64,000 nt of DNA, from the NCBI GenBank assembly GCA_029248885.1, contig JAQWIL010000017.1, positions 1-64,000 of the forward strand, in the 5' to 3' direction. A program made the translations under genes and the position numbers. Below, in pieces: positions 34,048 through 43,467 of this stretch (its first letter is position 1; each line of letters begins with the position of its first letter). This stretch comes from Flavobacteriaceae bacterium (lineage in GTDB: Bacteria > Bacteroidota > Bacteroidia > Flavobacteriales > Flavobacteriaceae). Under the pieces are notes generated by a model. That model ran no database searches, was not told where the DNA came from, and saw only the letters and a program-made list of their open reading frames with translations.

Positions 34048-34550
34048 TGGTCTTCTTGAATTCGTTCTATACCAAGCCCCACTTCTGTAATCCCTTTCAG
34101 GACATCGATTGATTCCGCATGATCATTGTGCCGCATAGCGGGTTTGATTGTCAGCCGGTGCTCACCAACAACACGAAAATGGTAGGCCTCCTTAAACCAA
34201 AGCTTGCTTTCATGAACCAACAGGCCTTCTCCGAGCCACTCTCCCTCGGGTGTAGCCATGGTGTAAGAAAGCGTATCAACCAGTTTTTCTCCAATTGGAT
34301 TTTCGAGAGTGGTGATCAGGTGAATATTGGCAAATGGATAATCATCATTGTTTCGTAAGTACAAAAACAAGTTTGTTGGAGAATTGATTTTTTCGGGAGC
34401 AAAACGAAACTCTACGCCTTCATGTTGTGGCCACCCATTCGAAAACGACGAAAACTGCAATTTCTCATTTCCCAAAACACAACCTCCTATCAAAGCGACC
34501 AAACTGAGATATAAGGGTGATTTTCGTGAAATGAATATTCGATTCAGCAT
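34044..34550 (-). CDS. gldH: Gliding motility lipoprotein GldH
   Basis: A 168-residue lipoprotein with signal ending VALIGGC (Cys24). The mature protein shows the GldH pattern: EFRFAPE, LFLYLRNNDDYPFANI, PEGEWLGEG, LWFKEAYHF and a C-terminal GITEVGLGIE. GldH is required for gliding in Flavobacterium johnsoniae; it lies in the envelope with other Gld lipoproteins. The overlap with PBP1A and the upstream trhO suggest one operon. Confidence is high from motif order and context. Confidence 0.9.
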   Translation of the reverse strand: MLNRIFISRKSPLYLSLVALIGGCVLGNEKLQFSSFSNGWPQHEGVEFRFAPEKINSPTNLFLYLRNNDDYPFANIHLITTLENPIGEKLVDTLSYTMATPEGEWLGEGLLVHESKLWFKEAYHFRVVGEHRLTIKPAMRHNDHAESIDVLKGITEVGLGIERIQEDQ

Positions 34551-34562
34551 AGAGATTAGGTG

Positions 34563-35597
34563 CTATTTTTTCATAAAAGCAAGGGCTTCAGACCTTCCTT
34601 TTTTAAAGATTTTATTGCTGTTCTTTGTCCCTTTTCGCAGACGTTTCTGTTGGTTTTCGGGAAGTAGAACAATATCTGAACACGAATCAGAGCAACAGTT
34701 ATTGTGTGCCTCTGCACAAGTCGTACATTGAATAAACAGCAAATGACAAGCTTCATTAGCACAGTTGACATGGGTATCACACGGCGTGCCACACTGGTGA
34801 CAGACAGCAATAACCTCGTCAGAAATTTGCTCGGCCCTTCTCTGGTCAAACACAAAGTTTTTTCCACGAAATTTATTATCCAACCCCTGTGCTTTTACTT
34901 GTCGTGTATACTCAATGATACCGCCTTCTAATTGATATACATTTTCAAAGCCCCTGTATTTGAAGTAGGCACTTGCTTTTTCACAGCGAATACCACCAGT
35001 ACAATACATGACGATTTTTTTGTCTTTTTTATATGACTGCAAATCTTCTTCGATCAGTGGGAGAGAATCCCGAAAGGTATCAACATCGGGGGTAATGGCG
35101 CCTTCAAAATGCCCAATCTCACTTTCGTAATGATTCCGCATATCCACCAACAGGGTCTCTGGCTTTGAAATGAGCTCATTAAAGGATTGCGCATCAACGT
35201 GAACCCCGCATTGGGTAACATCAAACTCACTGTCCTCAAGACCATCTGCCACAATTTTATCCCGGACTTTGATTTTTAGTTTTAAAAAGGATTTGTTGTC
35301 CTGTTCAACAGCAATGTTCAAACGCACATTTTCTAAAAATGAAATATTATCTAGCATTGCTTTAAATTCCTCAAAACGGTTTGCTGGGACGGAAAGTTGT
35401 GCATTTATTCCCTCAGTTGCGACATAAATCCGACCCAAAACATTGAGCTTGTTACAGTGAATAAAAAGATAATCGCGGAACAACTTTGGGTTTTCAATTT
35501 GTGCGTATTTGTAGAACGACAGCGTAAGGCGGTCTTCGCCTGCTTGGTCAATGAGATTGGCGCGTTCTTTCGCACTTAATGTGTTGTACAGTTGCAT
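34563..35597 (-). CDS. trhO: tRNA uridine(34) hydroxylase TrhO (rhodanese family)
   Basis: A 344-residue protein that hydroxylates U34 of certain tRNAs to ho5U using oxygen. An N-terminal acylphosphatase-like domain (FYKYAQIENP, RIYVATEGINAQLS), a rhodanese domain with active-site Cys in VMYCTGGIRCEKA, and a Cys/His-rich C-terminal extension (CHQCGTPC, CANEACH, CTTC) as in this family. The ATG at 35597 is preferred to the TTG at 35624 because a perfect -7 box (35622-35629) overlaps the latter. Confidence 0.9.
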   Translation of the reverse strand: MQLYNTLSAKERANLIDQAGEDRLTLSFYKYAQIENPKLFRDYLFIHCNKLNVLGRIYVATEGINAQLSVPANRFEEFKAMLDNISFLENVRLNIAVEQDNKSFLKLKIKVRDKIVADGLEDSEFDVTQCGVHVDAQSFNELISKPETLLVDMRNHYESEIGHFEGAITPDVDTFRDSLPLIEEDLQSYKKDKKIVMYCTGGIRCEKASAYFKYRGFENVYQLEGGIIEYTRQVKAQGLDNKFRGKNFVFDQRRAEQISDEVIAVCHQCGTPCDTHVNCANEACHLLFIQCTTCAEAHNNCCSDSCSDIVLLPENQQKRLRKGTKNSNKIFKKGRSEALAFMKK

Positions 35598-35621
35598 GCT
35601 ATACGGATTAAGTTTGTCGGG

Positions 35622-35629
35622 CAAAGGTA
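35622..35629 (-). promoter_or_regulatory. Promoter -7 box for trhO
   Basis: TACCTTTG on the minus strand, 25 bases before the ATG at 35597. Confidence 0.6.
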
Positions 35630-35677
35630 CAAATTTAAAAAACGCATTTGGGGAGCTTGTTTTTGCGTCTAAAATTG

Positions 35678-35685
35678 TACTTTAG
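35678..35685 (+). promoter_or_regulatory. Promoter -7 box for recA
   Basis: TACTTTAG, 20 bases before the recA ATG, with TTG about 18 bases upstream. No LexA-like palindrome is apparent. Confidence 0.45.
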
Positions 35686-35705
35686 AGACTTCAAAAAACC
35701 ACAAT

Positions 35706-36710
35706 ATGGCAAATGAAAAAGAAGCGAAATTAAAAGCGTTACAACTTACCTTAGACAAGTTAGATAAAGCATACGGTAAAGGGACTGTGATGCGGATGAA
35801 CGATGAGGCTCTCGAAGAAGTAGAAGCCATTTCTTCCGGTTCCTTGAGTTTGGATGCAGCACTTGGCGTGGGCGGGTATCCAAGAGGAAGAGTTATTGAA
35901 ATTTATGGACCAGAGTCATCAGGAAAAACCACCCTTACACTACACGCCATAGCGGAATGTCAAAAAAGCGGCGGAATCGCAGCATTTATCGATGCCGAAC
36001 ATGCCTTTGATCGCCACTATGCGCAAAGCTTGGGCATCGATATCGACGAATTAATTGTTTCTCAACCAGATCACGGGGAACAAGCTCTTGAAATTGCGGA
36101 TAATTTAATTCGCTCAGGAGCAGTTGATATTGTTGTGATTGACTCAGTGGCTGCCCTGACGCCAAAGAGCGAAATTGAGGGGGAAATGGGAGACTCAAAA
36201 ATGGGTTTGCATGCACGTTTGATGTCGCAAGCACTACGAAAACTAACGGCTTCGATTAGCAAAACCCAATCTACCGTGATTTTTATCAATCAATTGCGTG
36301 AGAAAATCGGTGTGATGTTTGGCAATCCAGAAACGACTACGGGAGGGAATGCTTTGAAATTCTATGCCTCTGTGCGTTTAGACATCCGTCGATCGACCCA
36401 AATCAAAGACAGTCAAGGTGGTATCAACGGAAACCGTACGCGTGTCAAAGTGGTCAAAAACAAGGTCGCTCCTCCATTTAAGACTGTCGAATTCGACATC
36501 CTTTATGGAAAAGGAATTTCCAAAAATGGCGAATTATTGGACTTGGGCGTAGAGGAAGAAATCATTCAGAAAAGCGGGTCTTGGTTTAGTTATGGAGACA
36601 CCAAACTCGGACAAGGAAGAGATTCGGTCATTAAGTTGTTTGAGGATAATCTCGAACTTGCAGAAGAGATTGAAGACAAAATCAGAAACACCCAATCGGA
36701 GAAAGAATAA
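35706..36710 (+). CDS. recA: Recombinase RecA
   Basis: A 334-residue RecA, the strand-exchange protein of homologous recombination. Walker A GPESSGKT at residues 68-75, Walker [11 protein letters not shown], loop L2 region [21 protein letters not shown] and the KNKVAPPFK segment are all present. Length is standard with a short acidic tail. It would act on ends processed by the AddAB-like pair at 5.3-12.6 kb. Its stop is one base from the stop of the convergent acyltransferase gene. Confidence 0.97.
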   Translation: MANEKEAKLKALQLTLDKLDKAYGKGTVMRMNDEALEEVEAISSGSLSLDAALGVGGYPRGRVIEIYGPESSGKTTLTLHAIAECQKSGGIAAFIDAEHAFDRHYAQSLGIDIDELIVSQPDHGEQALEIADNLIRSGAVDIVVIDSVAALTPKSEIEGEMGDSKMGLHARLMSQALRKLTASISKTQSTVIFINQLREKIGVMFGNPETTTGGNALKFYASVRLDIRRSTQIKDSQGGINGNRTRVKVVKNKVAPPFKTVEFDILYGKGISKNGELLDLGVEEEIIQKSGSWFSYGDTKLGQGRDSVIKLFEDNLELAEEIEDKIRNTQSEKE

Positions 36711-36711
36711 C

Positions 36712-37470
36712 TTAAGAATAGCCCTCTTTTCGCAATTGCTCACGAAAAAATTGATAGGTCTTTTCTTTGAGTGCTGAAACGTCGTTTCTTGTCAATCCTG
36801 CGGTTTCAATAGGAGGGTGAACAGTTGCACGAACAACCCCAGGAGAACCCGACCAGTATTTGTGGCTAAACTGAAATGGAAAGCGTTTTTTACAGTCGGG
36901 TAGCGTGATGGGAATAATGGGCATTTGGTATTGAATAGCCAAGCTAAAAGCACCATTCTTAAAGGGCCCTAAATAGGTGTCAGGATGAGGAACAAGCCCC
37001 TCTGGATAAATACAGACACTGTATCCAAGTTCTAATTTTCTTTGTGCTCGGTGATATACATTTTTTCTACTTTTTGCACTTTCCCGGTCGACAAGAATAG
37101 CAGCGCGTCGATAGATATAGTTAAACAATGGAATTTTTTCAAGTTCGCGTTTGCCAACAAATACAAAAGGGTTTTTAACCACCATCAGAACGAGCATGAT
37201 ATCAATCATACTGAGGTGGTTGGCAACAAACATATAATTCTTCCCTTTTTCTAGGGTTTGAAATTGCCTAAAGCGCGGCCAAAACCCCATGCCATATAGA
37301 ATTATTGGCGACCAAACCCAGCGGGCTAGCCAAAAGACGTGTCGATACCATTGCTCTCTTTGAAGAAAAATGAGAAGCAAAGGAAAACACAAGACAACTC
37401 CTATTCCTGCAAGGGTATAAAACCAAACATTCCAAAGACCATAAATTATTTTCTTTATAAATAGTAGCAC
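36712..37470 (-). CDS. plsC: 1-acyl-sn-glycerol-3-phosphate acyltransferase
   Basis: A membrane acyltransferase of about 252 residues that makes phosphatidic acid. Catalytic NHLSMID (HX4D), substrate motif YPEG and a hydrophobic N terminus are seen. An ATG at 37531-37533 would lie under the trpS promoter and too far upstream; the GTG at 37470 is preferred because a -7-like box TACTTTTA (37476-37483, minus) ends five bases before it and a TTTG lies at the right distance. Start therefore inferred. Confidence 0.85.
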   Translation of the reverse strand: MLLFIKKIIYGLWNVWFYTLAGIGVVLCFPLLLIFLQREQWYRHVFWLARWVWSPIILYGMGFWPRFRQFQTLEKGKNYMFVANHLSMIDIMLVLMVVKNPFVFVGKRELEKIPLFNYIYRRAAILVDRESAKSRKNVYHRAQRKLELGYSVCIYPEGLVPHPDTYLGPFKNGAFSLAIQYQMPIIPITLPDCKKRFPFQFSHKYWSGSPGVVRATVHPPIETAGLTRNDVSALKEKTYQFFREQLRKEGYS

Positions 37471-37475
37471 GGGAG

Positions 37476-37483
37476 TAAAAGTA
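37476..37483 (-). promoter_or_regulatory. Promoter -7 box for plsC
   Basis: TACTTTTA on the minus strand with TTTG 17 bases upstream; places transcription start at or near the GTG start. Confidence 0.4.
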
Positions 37484-37509
37484 GTGATTTGAAGATAATC
37501 CAAAAGGCG

Positions 37510-37517
37510 TACCTTTG
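37510..37517 (+). promoter_or_regulatory. Promoter -7 box for trpS
   Basis: TACCTTTG with TTTG 18 bases upstream, 22 bases before the ATG at 37540. Excludes the upstream in-frame Met codons near 37489. Confidence 0.6.
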
Positions 37518-37539
37518 TAAAGGGATAAAACACGTATTA

Positions 37540-38520
37540 ATGGCTCGGATTTTAACAGGAATTCAAAGTACAGGAACCCCTCATTTGGGGAATCTTCTCG
37601 GGGCGATACTCCCTGCGATTGAAATGGCAAATCAAAGCAAGGACGACTCCTTTTTGTTTATCGCAGACCTTCATGCCCTTACCCAAATCAAAGATGCCAA
37701 CCAAACCAAAACAAACACCCACGCAACGGCCGCCGCTTGGCTCGCATGTGGCTTAGACCCAGAAAACACGGTATTTTATCGCCAGTCAGACGTGCCTCAA
37801 GTCACAGAATTAGCGTGGTATCTCAACTGCTTTTTTCCTTATAGTCGATTGAGTTTAGCCCATTCATTTAAAGACAAAGCCGATCGACTAGAGGATGTCA
37901 ACGCGGGGCTATTTACCTATCCAATGCTGATGGCTGCAGACATTTTGTTATATGACGCACATCAAGTTCCGGTGGGAAAGGATCAGCTACAACACCTTGA
38001 AATGACGCGAGACGTCGTCAATCGATTTCACACCCAATATGGAGAAACCTTTGTACTTCCTGAAGCGGTATTTAGAGAGTCGAATATGTATGTGCCTGGC
38101 ACGGATGGTAGCAAAATGAGTAAGTCAAAAAACAATATTATCGACGTTTTTTTACCTGAAAAACAACTTCGCAAGCAAGTCATGGGGATTGCCACTGACA
38201 GCACACCACTTGAGGATCCAAAAGATCCAGAAAGCTGCACTGTATTTTCGCTTTACCGCATGGTTGCTCAGCAGAGTGCCGTCAAACAAATGCACCAACA
38301 ATATGAATCAGGGGGATTTGGATATGGCCACGCCAAGCAAGCTCTATTTGAGACATTACTCGAAAAGTTTGCACCGGCAAGATCTCAGTTTGACAAGCTC
38401 ATGGACGAGCCCCAACAAATGGATTTGGTCTTGCAGCAAGGGGCACAAAAAGCACAAGAAATTGCAGAGGAAGTCCTCTCAAGGGTACGCTCTCGCTTGG
38501 GCTTTCTCACACAAGCTTAA
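37540..38520 (+). CDS. trpS: Tryptophan--tRNA ligase
   Basis: A 326-residue class I synthetase that charges tRNA-Trp. HIGH-type motif TGTPHLGNLLG at residues 9-19 and KMSKS at residues 192-196 are intact. The start MARILTGIQSTG is typical. The 3' end overlaps convergent dprA by 14 bases. Confidence 0.96.
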   Translation: MARILTGIQSTGTPHLGNLLGAILPAIEMANQSKDDSFLFIADLHALTQIKDANQTKTNTHATAAAWLACGLDPENTVFYRQSDVPQVTELAWYLNCFFPYSRLSLAHSFKDKADRLEDVNAGLFTYPMLMAADILLYDAHQVPVGKDQLQHLEMTRDVVNRFHTQYGETFVLPEAVFRESNMYVPGTDGSKMSKSKNNIIDVFLPEKQLRKQVMGIATDSTPLEDPKDPESCTVFSLYRMVAQQSAVKQMHQQYESGGFGYGHAKQALFETLLEKFAPARSQFDKLMDEPQQMDLVLQQGAQKAQEIAEEVLSRVRSRLGFLTQA

Positions 38521-39601
38521 ACTGCTTTCCTGCCACTGGCCGAACCAAACCCATCAACTCGAGCTCAAAAAGTAAAGATGCCGCCTCGCCGACAGGACAT
38601 TCCGCTTTCAAGGCAATCAGATCGAGATGTTTGGGTGTGGGGTCGAGATGTTTTAGCAAACTTTTTTGTTGATGACTGAGCTGCTGAAAGAGTTTAGACT
38701 GAGAGTTCTCTGCGACTGCTGTGGAGGCTTCCCAACCCATTGCAGTGAGAAAATCAGATGGCTTATCAAGGAGTTGAGCAATATTTTTTTTGATGAGTTG
38801 ATTGCACCCCAAATGTGTAGGGTAGTTCGGACTTCCTGGAACGGCAAACACCGCTCGATTATAATCAAAAGCCAAACGTCCAGTCACCATCGCTCCGCCT
38901 TTTGTTCGTGACGCAACGACAATCGTAGCATGTGAAAGACCTGCAATGATTCGATTGCGACGAAGAAAATAACCAGGATGTAAGGGCGAGTCAAGGGGAT
39001 ACTCTGTCAAACAACCACCTTGCGCTTCGATTTTGGCTTTTGTATTGTCGTGGAAAACGGGATAACATTGATTGACACCATGTGCCAAACAAGCATAGGT
39101 TTGTAAGCCAACATCAAGCGCCGCTTGATGCGCACCAACATCAATTCCTTCAGCGAGCCCAGAAACAATAATAGGATTTACATGTTTTATGCTTTCAACA
39201 ATGGTTTTGGTAAACACAAGCGCATCTTTGGTCGGTTTTCGAGTTCCGACAATGGAAACAATTTTATCCGTCCGAGGAAAGGGTTTTCCTCGAAAAAACA
39301 AAAGTAAGGGGCCATCGTGCGTATGATTGAGAAGTAAAGGGAAGTCATCTTGCCGGTAGTCAATAAACGACACGTTTTCCTTTTCGATTTTTGCCCATGC
39401 TTTCTCTGCTTTTTTTCGAATGTTTGGGGCCTTGAGTTTTTTCCACAGGGAATCCCGAACACCATCTGGAGGTTTAGTGGTTTTGTCTCTTTCTCGAAGC
39501 ACGGCTTCGGCACTTCCTAAATGCTGAATGAGTTGGCGAGCAACGGGAGTACTTACACCAGGGTATGAAAGCAAAGAAAACAAAGCAAAAGTATCGTTCA
39601 T
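38507..39601 (-). CDS. dprA: DNA-processing protein DprA
   Basis: A 364-residue protein that loads RecA on incoming single-stranded DNA during transformation. The Rossmann-like core has SIVGTRKPT, VSGLAEGIDVGAH, GGCLTEYP, FLRRNRIIAGLS and TKGGAMVTGRLA; the C-terminal winged-helix domain is present. A ComEC/ComM set is not in this window, so competence cannot be judged. Length normal. Confidence 0.93.
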   Translation of the reverse strand: MNDTFALFSLLSYPGVSTPVARQLIQHLGSAEAVLRERDKTTKPPDGVRDSLWKKLKAPNIRKKAEKAWAKIEKENVSFIDYRQDDFPLLLNHTHDGPLLLFFRGKPFPRTDKIVSIVGTRKPTKDALVFTKTIVESIKHVNPIIVSGLAEGIDVGAHQAALDVGLQTYACLAHGVNQCYPVFHDNTKAKIEAQGGCLTEYPLDSPLHPGYFLRRNRIIAGLSHATIVVASRTKGGAMVTGRLAFDYNRAVFAVPGSPNYPTHLGCNQLIKKNIAQLLDKPSDFLTAMGWEASTAVAENSQSKLFQQLSHQQKSLLKHLDPTPKHLDLIALKAECPVGEAASLLFELELMGLVRPVAGKQFKLV

Positions 39602-39679
39602 GAAATGGGGGGTTTTTTTGCTAAATTAACAATCCTAATGGATTTGGAAAGATCCATTAAAAAAACACAAAAAAATTAT

Positions 39680-39687
39680 TACTTTTG
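39680..39687 (+). promoter_or_regulatory. Promoter -7 box for the HU-like/SPOR gene
   Basis: TACTTTTG ends three bases before the ATG at 39691, predicting a leaderless mRNA. Confidence 0.6.
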
Positions 39688-39690
39688 AAC

Positions 39691-40623
39691 ATGCAATTAA
39701 CCAAACACATCAGCTACTTACTATATCGATATGACTGTGTAACCGTACCAGGGTTTGGTGCGTTTTTGGGAACCCCAGCCCCAGCCGAACTAGATACCGA
39801 TAACGAAACCATTTATCCCCCAACGAAACGAATTTCGTTTAACGCACAACTTCAATCCAACGATGGCCTATTGGCCAACACAATTGCAGTTGAGAAGCAA
39901 ACGAGCTATGAGCAAGCCGTACGCCTTGTTCACAAAGAGGTGGTGCGCTGGAAGGCGATGCTCCATGACGGAAAAACGATCGAACTAAATCGTATTGGAA
40001 AATTGCATTTCAATGAAGAACAAAATGTTGTTTTTGTTCCGACAAAAGGCCACAATCACCTCGCCGATTCTTTTGGGTTATATCCCGTTCAGGCACAAAA
40101 AATTGATCGAACCAAACTGCTAAAAAGCATCCCAAAGGTTATTGATTTTAACAATGAAAGAAGTCAAAATCAATCGGATTCACCAGGTACAAATAGCAAC
40201 CCATTGCGACATGTTGCCGCTGCCGCAGCAGCAGTTGTGATTGGGTATGCAGGTTTTATGGCTTATGACGATTACACCCAAGATCAACAGATTGCCCAAG
40301 AAATGCAGTTGCGCGACGAAGCCAAACAAGAGGTGCAACAAGCTGTTTTCGATTTGGGTGAGCTGCCAAAACTATCGATACAAACCATACCTCAAGAAGC
40401 ATATCACATCATTGGTGGTGCCTTTGCGGTGGAGTCAAATGCCGATCGTTACCTCAACGAGCTACAACGAAAAGGGTTTGTCACTGCCCAAAAGCTGGCA
40501 CCCAATTCATATGGCCTGCACATGGTTGCTTTGGGCAGTCGTGCCGACCGTACTGAAGCGATTGACTTTCTGCGTCTAGTACAGCGTACCGAAATTGCGG
40601 ATGCGTGGATGCTAAAGCGATAA
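39691..40623 (+). CDS. CCDC81-like HU domain and SPOR domain membrane protein
   Basis: A 310-residue protein found throughout Bacteroidota. Residues 1-60 and 65-115 form the two prokaryotic CCDC81-type HU-like domains (CVTVPGFGAFLG; IELNRIGKLHF). A single membrane helix AAAAAAVVIGYAGFMAY near residue 180 precedes a C-terminal SPOR domain (YHIIGGAFAVESNADRYL), which binds denuded peptidoglycan at division septa. It thus spans the inner membrane and may link nucleoid or cytosolic factors to septal wall. Its -7 box abuts the ATG. Confidence 0.88.
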   Translation: MQLTKHISYLLYRYDCVTVPGFGAFLGTPAPAELDTDNETIYPPTKRISFNAQLQSNDGLLANTIAVEKQTSYEQAVRLVHKEVVRWKAMLHDGKTIELNRIGKLHFNEEQNVVFVPTKGHNHLADSFGLYPVQAQKIDRTKLLKSIPKVIDFNNERSQNQSDSPGTNSNPLRHVAAAAAAVVIGYAGFMAYDDYTQDQQIAQEMQLRDEAKQEVQQAVFDLGELPKLSIQTIPQEAYHIIGGAFAVESNADRYLNELQRKGFVTAQKLAPNSYGLHMVALGSRADRTEAIDFLRLVQRTEIADAWMLKR

Positions 40624-40626
40624 TAG

Positions 40627-41142
40627 ATGAATCCTAAAACACCTGCTGCGTCCAAAACTGTTCTTACAGATTTGGTTCTTCCAAGTGACACCAATCCCTT
40701 GGGCAATCTCTTTGGAGGGGAGCTTTTGTCGCGAATGGATCGTGCAGCTTGCATTGCTGCCGAAAGACATGCGGGGAATGTTGTTGTGACGGCTTCAGTA
40801 AACCATGTTCATTTTAGCAAACCCGTTCCTTTGGGGAGTGTATTGACTTTAGAGGCCAAAGTGTCGCGTTCTTTTAGTACCTCAATAGAAGTCTTTATTG
40901 ATGTATGGATTGAGCCGAGAGGGTCATCAGAGTTGAGAGAAAAAGCCAATGAAGCGATCTATACTTTTGTAGCGGTTGATGGTAAAGGGAAGCCAACCGC
41001 GGTTCCGCCTGTTCAACCTGAAACGGATCTTGAAAAGGCGCGATACGATGCGGCTTTACGCCGTCGGCAACTCAGTTTGATTTTGGCAAAAAAACTATTG
41101 CCAGAGGATGCTACAGAACTCAGAGCACTTTTTGACCACTAG
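40627..41142 (+). CDS. Acyl-CoA thioesterase (hotdog fold)
   Basis: A 171-residue cytosolic thioesterase of the YciA/BFIT type. The catalytic segment NPLGNLFGGELLSRMDRAA carries the conserved Asn, Gly and Asp, followed by HVHFSKPVPLGSVLTLEAKV. It hydrolyses acyl-CoA; chain preference unknown. It starts three bases after the SPOR gene and overlaps the convergent nuclease-family gene by 23 bases. Confidence 0.9.
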   Translation: MNPKTPAASKTVLTDLVLPSDTNPLGNLFGGELLSRMDRAACIAAERHAGNVVVTASVNHVHFSKPVPLGSVLTLEAKVSRSFSTSIEVFIDVWIEPRGSSELREKANEAIYTFVAVDGKGKPTAVPPVQPETDLEKARYDAALRRRQLSLILAKKLLPEDATELRALFDH

Positions 41143-42181
41143 AACGTTCCCGCAATAGATAAAGACAAACCGGGAAATGATCGCTAAACCCTCCCGTAAA
41201 CCGCCCATTTGAAAAACTTCGAAACGGGGTTCCTTTATAGGGTCCTTTTGCATGGATCAACATGGGGGGACTAAAAATCTCAGCCTTCCAATATCGCCAA
41301 CGAAAAGGGACTATTTCAAGTAAATTGGGTGTAAAATATATTTGGTCGAGCATATGCCACCGGTTCCGATACGCACTCGTTCCCAACCCGTTTTGGTGCA
41401 TGACTTCCATGGGGTTATACAACCGCCGCTCTCTCAGCGCCATTTCTTTTTCCCCAGTGGTGTTTAGGATCGATTTAAAACTTTGATTCGTCGGGTCATC
41501 ATTAAAGTCTCCCATACTGATAATTTTCGCCTTGGGGGCGAGCTGTTGAATGGAGTCTATTATCCGCTGGTTTAATTGTGCGGCCCGCAACCGGTAGGGC
41601 TCACTTCGCGCTCGACCACCACTTCGAGAAGGCCAATGGTTGACAATCAAGGAAAGACGCTCACCACCCAAAAACCCACTGACGACCAACTGATCACGTG
41701 TAAAGTCTCTTTCTCCCTTTTTGTTAAACAGAACCAATCGGTGCGTTCTAAAATTCTGTGGGATAAATACGCTTTTTTTGTAGAGTAAAGCCACGTCAAT
41801 TCCGCGCTCATCCGGGGAGTCATAATGAATAACGCCATAATCGATTTGAGAAAGACTTTGGTGTCGAACTAAATCATCAATTACTTTTCGGTTTTCGACT
41901 TCACATAACCCAACAATCACAGGTGCTGTCGAAGACACGTTTCTCCCAATCTGCGAAATTACCAAAGCAAGGTTGTGTAACTTTTTTGCATAGACATCCG
42001 TCGTCCATCGATCTTTTCCTGTAGGGGTACGATCGTCGTCTAATGTATTGGGGTCATCAATAGTGTCAAAGGCATTTTCGACATTGTAAAAGGCAATCGT
42101 TGCCACCTCAAATTCGTTTTGGGAGAAAACAAGAGAACCACCTAAGATAATGGTCAAAAGATATGGGGCTAATTTTGACAT
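41120..42181 (-). CDS. Secreted endonuclease/exonuclease/phosphatase-family protein
   Basis: A 353-residue EEP-fold hydrolase with a signal peptide ending ILGGSLVFSQ. All family motifs are visible: FYNVENAFD, GLCEVENR, VNHWPSRSGG, MGDFNDDP and GFSDHFPV with the catalytic His. In Bacteroidota such proteins are secreted or periplasmic nucleases or phosphatases and often sit with a TonB receptor and DUF5689 protein, as here. The start at 42181 was chosen over 42235 because the -7 box lies between them. Confidence 0.87.
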   Translation of the reverse strand: MSKLAPYLLTIILGGSLVFSQNEFEVATIAFYNVENAFDTIDDPNTLDDDRTPTGKDRWTTDVYAKKLHNLALVISQIGRNVSSTAPVIVGLCEVENRKVIDDLVRHQSLSQIDYGVIHYDSPDERGIDVALLYKKSVFIPQNFRTHRLVLFNKKGERDFTRDQLVVSGFLGGERLSLIVNHWPSRSGGRARSEPYRLRAAQLNQRIIDSIQQLAPKAKIISMGDFNDDPTNQSFKSILNTTGEKEMALRERRLYNPMEVMHQNGLGTSAYRNRWHMLDQIYFTPNLLEIVPFRWRYWKAEIFSPPMLIHAKGPYKGTPFRSFSNGRFTGGFSDHFPVCLYLLRERSSGQKVL

Positions 42182-42197
42182 ATTGTAAATTGAAGGA

Positions 42198-42205
42198 TAA
42201 AGATA
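42198..42205 (-). promoter_or_regulatory. Promoter -7 box for the EEP-family gene
   Basis: TATCTTTA on the minus strand, 17 bases before the ATG at 42181. Confidence 0.45.
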
Positions 42206-42293
42206 TACAAATCTATATTTCAATTCTTTTTTCATGTAAAAACAATGAAATCCCGTAATTGTTGTTTCTTTGTAGAAGCCTTAACCCCAATCT

Positions 42294-43427
42294 ATGCGCC
42301 TACTGCTCTTACAAGCATGCTCTTTTTTGTTTTCTGCGTCAGTGTTGTCTCAGATTACCATCACAACCCACATCACTCAAACGCATTTAGGCGGCGCTTT
42401 TTTAATACACAACATAGACACAGACTCGAGTGGAGATGCGGACTTTATTTCTGTATCAAGATATGGAGCGGGAGAATTCCCATTCGATGAAAGCATACGA
42501 TCAGAGACGCTGAGGATCCCGACAGAGCATCTTTACGCATTACTAGCGGTTGATCTTGATGGAGATCAAGATTTGGACATAGTGACTGGAGAAAAACAAG
42601 CGGGAGCCATTCAATGGCACCAGAACGCCGAAGGGGAGTTCACAACTCACACGATTCAATCAGGACCTTTTCAAGCAGACTTGCTAACCAATATGGATGC
42701 GGATTCCGATGGGGATCAAGATATAATGGCCGTTTCCTTTGCGAGCAATCTAGTGACTTGGTTTGAAAATGATGGATCAGGGAACTTTGTGACAAACAAC
42801 CAGCACAGTATAAACACAGAGGATTGGAATAAAGACGGGACAACGGACGAAATCAATATGATCTATTTTGACATATCAGTGAGTTGGTTTCGGTCGGAGG
42901 AACAACTGTCTACATACGATGCCACTATATGGGAATTTGGAAATGAACGCTGGTTTTTGAGTAACAAACGTGACAAAAGCGCTCAAAACAACACCCATAT
43001 AACCTCCTATCAGACAAACGCCAAATTGTATTTCAAACAACAAGAGACTTTCCTCACTCACACCTTGAGAACGGAGGATAGTAAAATTACAATTAGCACA
43101 CTCGATGAGAATCTTGACGGACAAAAAGAAGCATTGACAGCATACTTCACAGACAATTTAAGTCGGACCTGGAACAACCTCCAAGGTTCAAAGCCAAAAG
43201 GACCAAGCTTTTACCCAAATCCACCTGAAGACTTTTTGTTTGTGCAACGCCAAAGAGAAGTTCAATCGCAATATATGATTTATGATATGCACGGGCGGCA
43301 AGTTGACCAGCAAATCAAAGCGGGAAGCTTACACACCCTAGATGTATCCAATTTGTCCTCAGGAATCTATTTTATAACAACGCAGGATAAGAATGAAACC
43401 ATTCTTTTTCGAATGATAAAAAAATAA
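42294..43427 (+). CDS. VCBS/FG-GAP-like protein with T9SS type A sorting tail
   Basis: A 377-residue secreted protein: signal peptide ending SASVLSQ, two or three FG-GAP/VCBS-type calcium repeats (DIDTDSSGDADFI, VDLDGDQDLDIVTG, DADSDGDQDIMAV), and a C-terminal type A T9SS domain (FYPNPPEDF, YMIYDMHGRQV, LSSGIYFI, then basic end RMIKK). The middle region 170-290 is poorly conserved and may be eroded. It is upstream of and in line with the TonB receptor gene, so it could be a surface component of that system. Confidence 0.8.
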   Translation: MRLLLLQACSFLFSASVLSQITITTHITQTHLGGAFLIHNIDTDSSGDADFISVSRYGAGEFPFDESIRSETLRIPTEHLYALLAVDLDGDQDLDIVTGEKQAGAIQWHQNAEGEFTTHTIQSGPFQADLLTNMDADSDGDQDIMAVSFASNLVTWFENDGSGNFVTNNQHSINTEDWNKDGTTDEINMIYFDISVSWFRSEEQLSTYDATIWEFGNERWFLSNKRDKSAQNNTHITSYQTNAKLYFKQQETFLTHTLRTEDSKITISTLDENLDGQKEALTAYFTDNLSRTWNNLQGSKPKGPSFYPNPPEDFLFVQRQREVQSQYMIYDMHGRQVDQQIKAGSLHTLDVSNLSSGIYFITTQDKNETILFRMIKK

Positions 43428-43467
43428 ATTGGCAATCTCAACATGCAGTTCAATGCCGAATAACAAA

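Noticed and set aside
42294-43427. T9SS type A gene considered a pseudogene because of its eroded middle part
   Set aside because: The frame is intact from signal peptide to sorting tail with no stop or frameshift.
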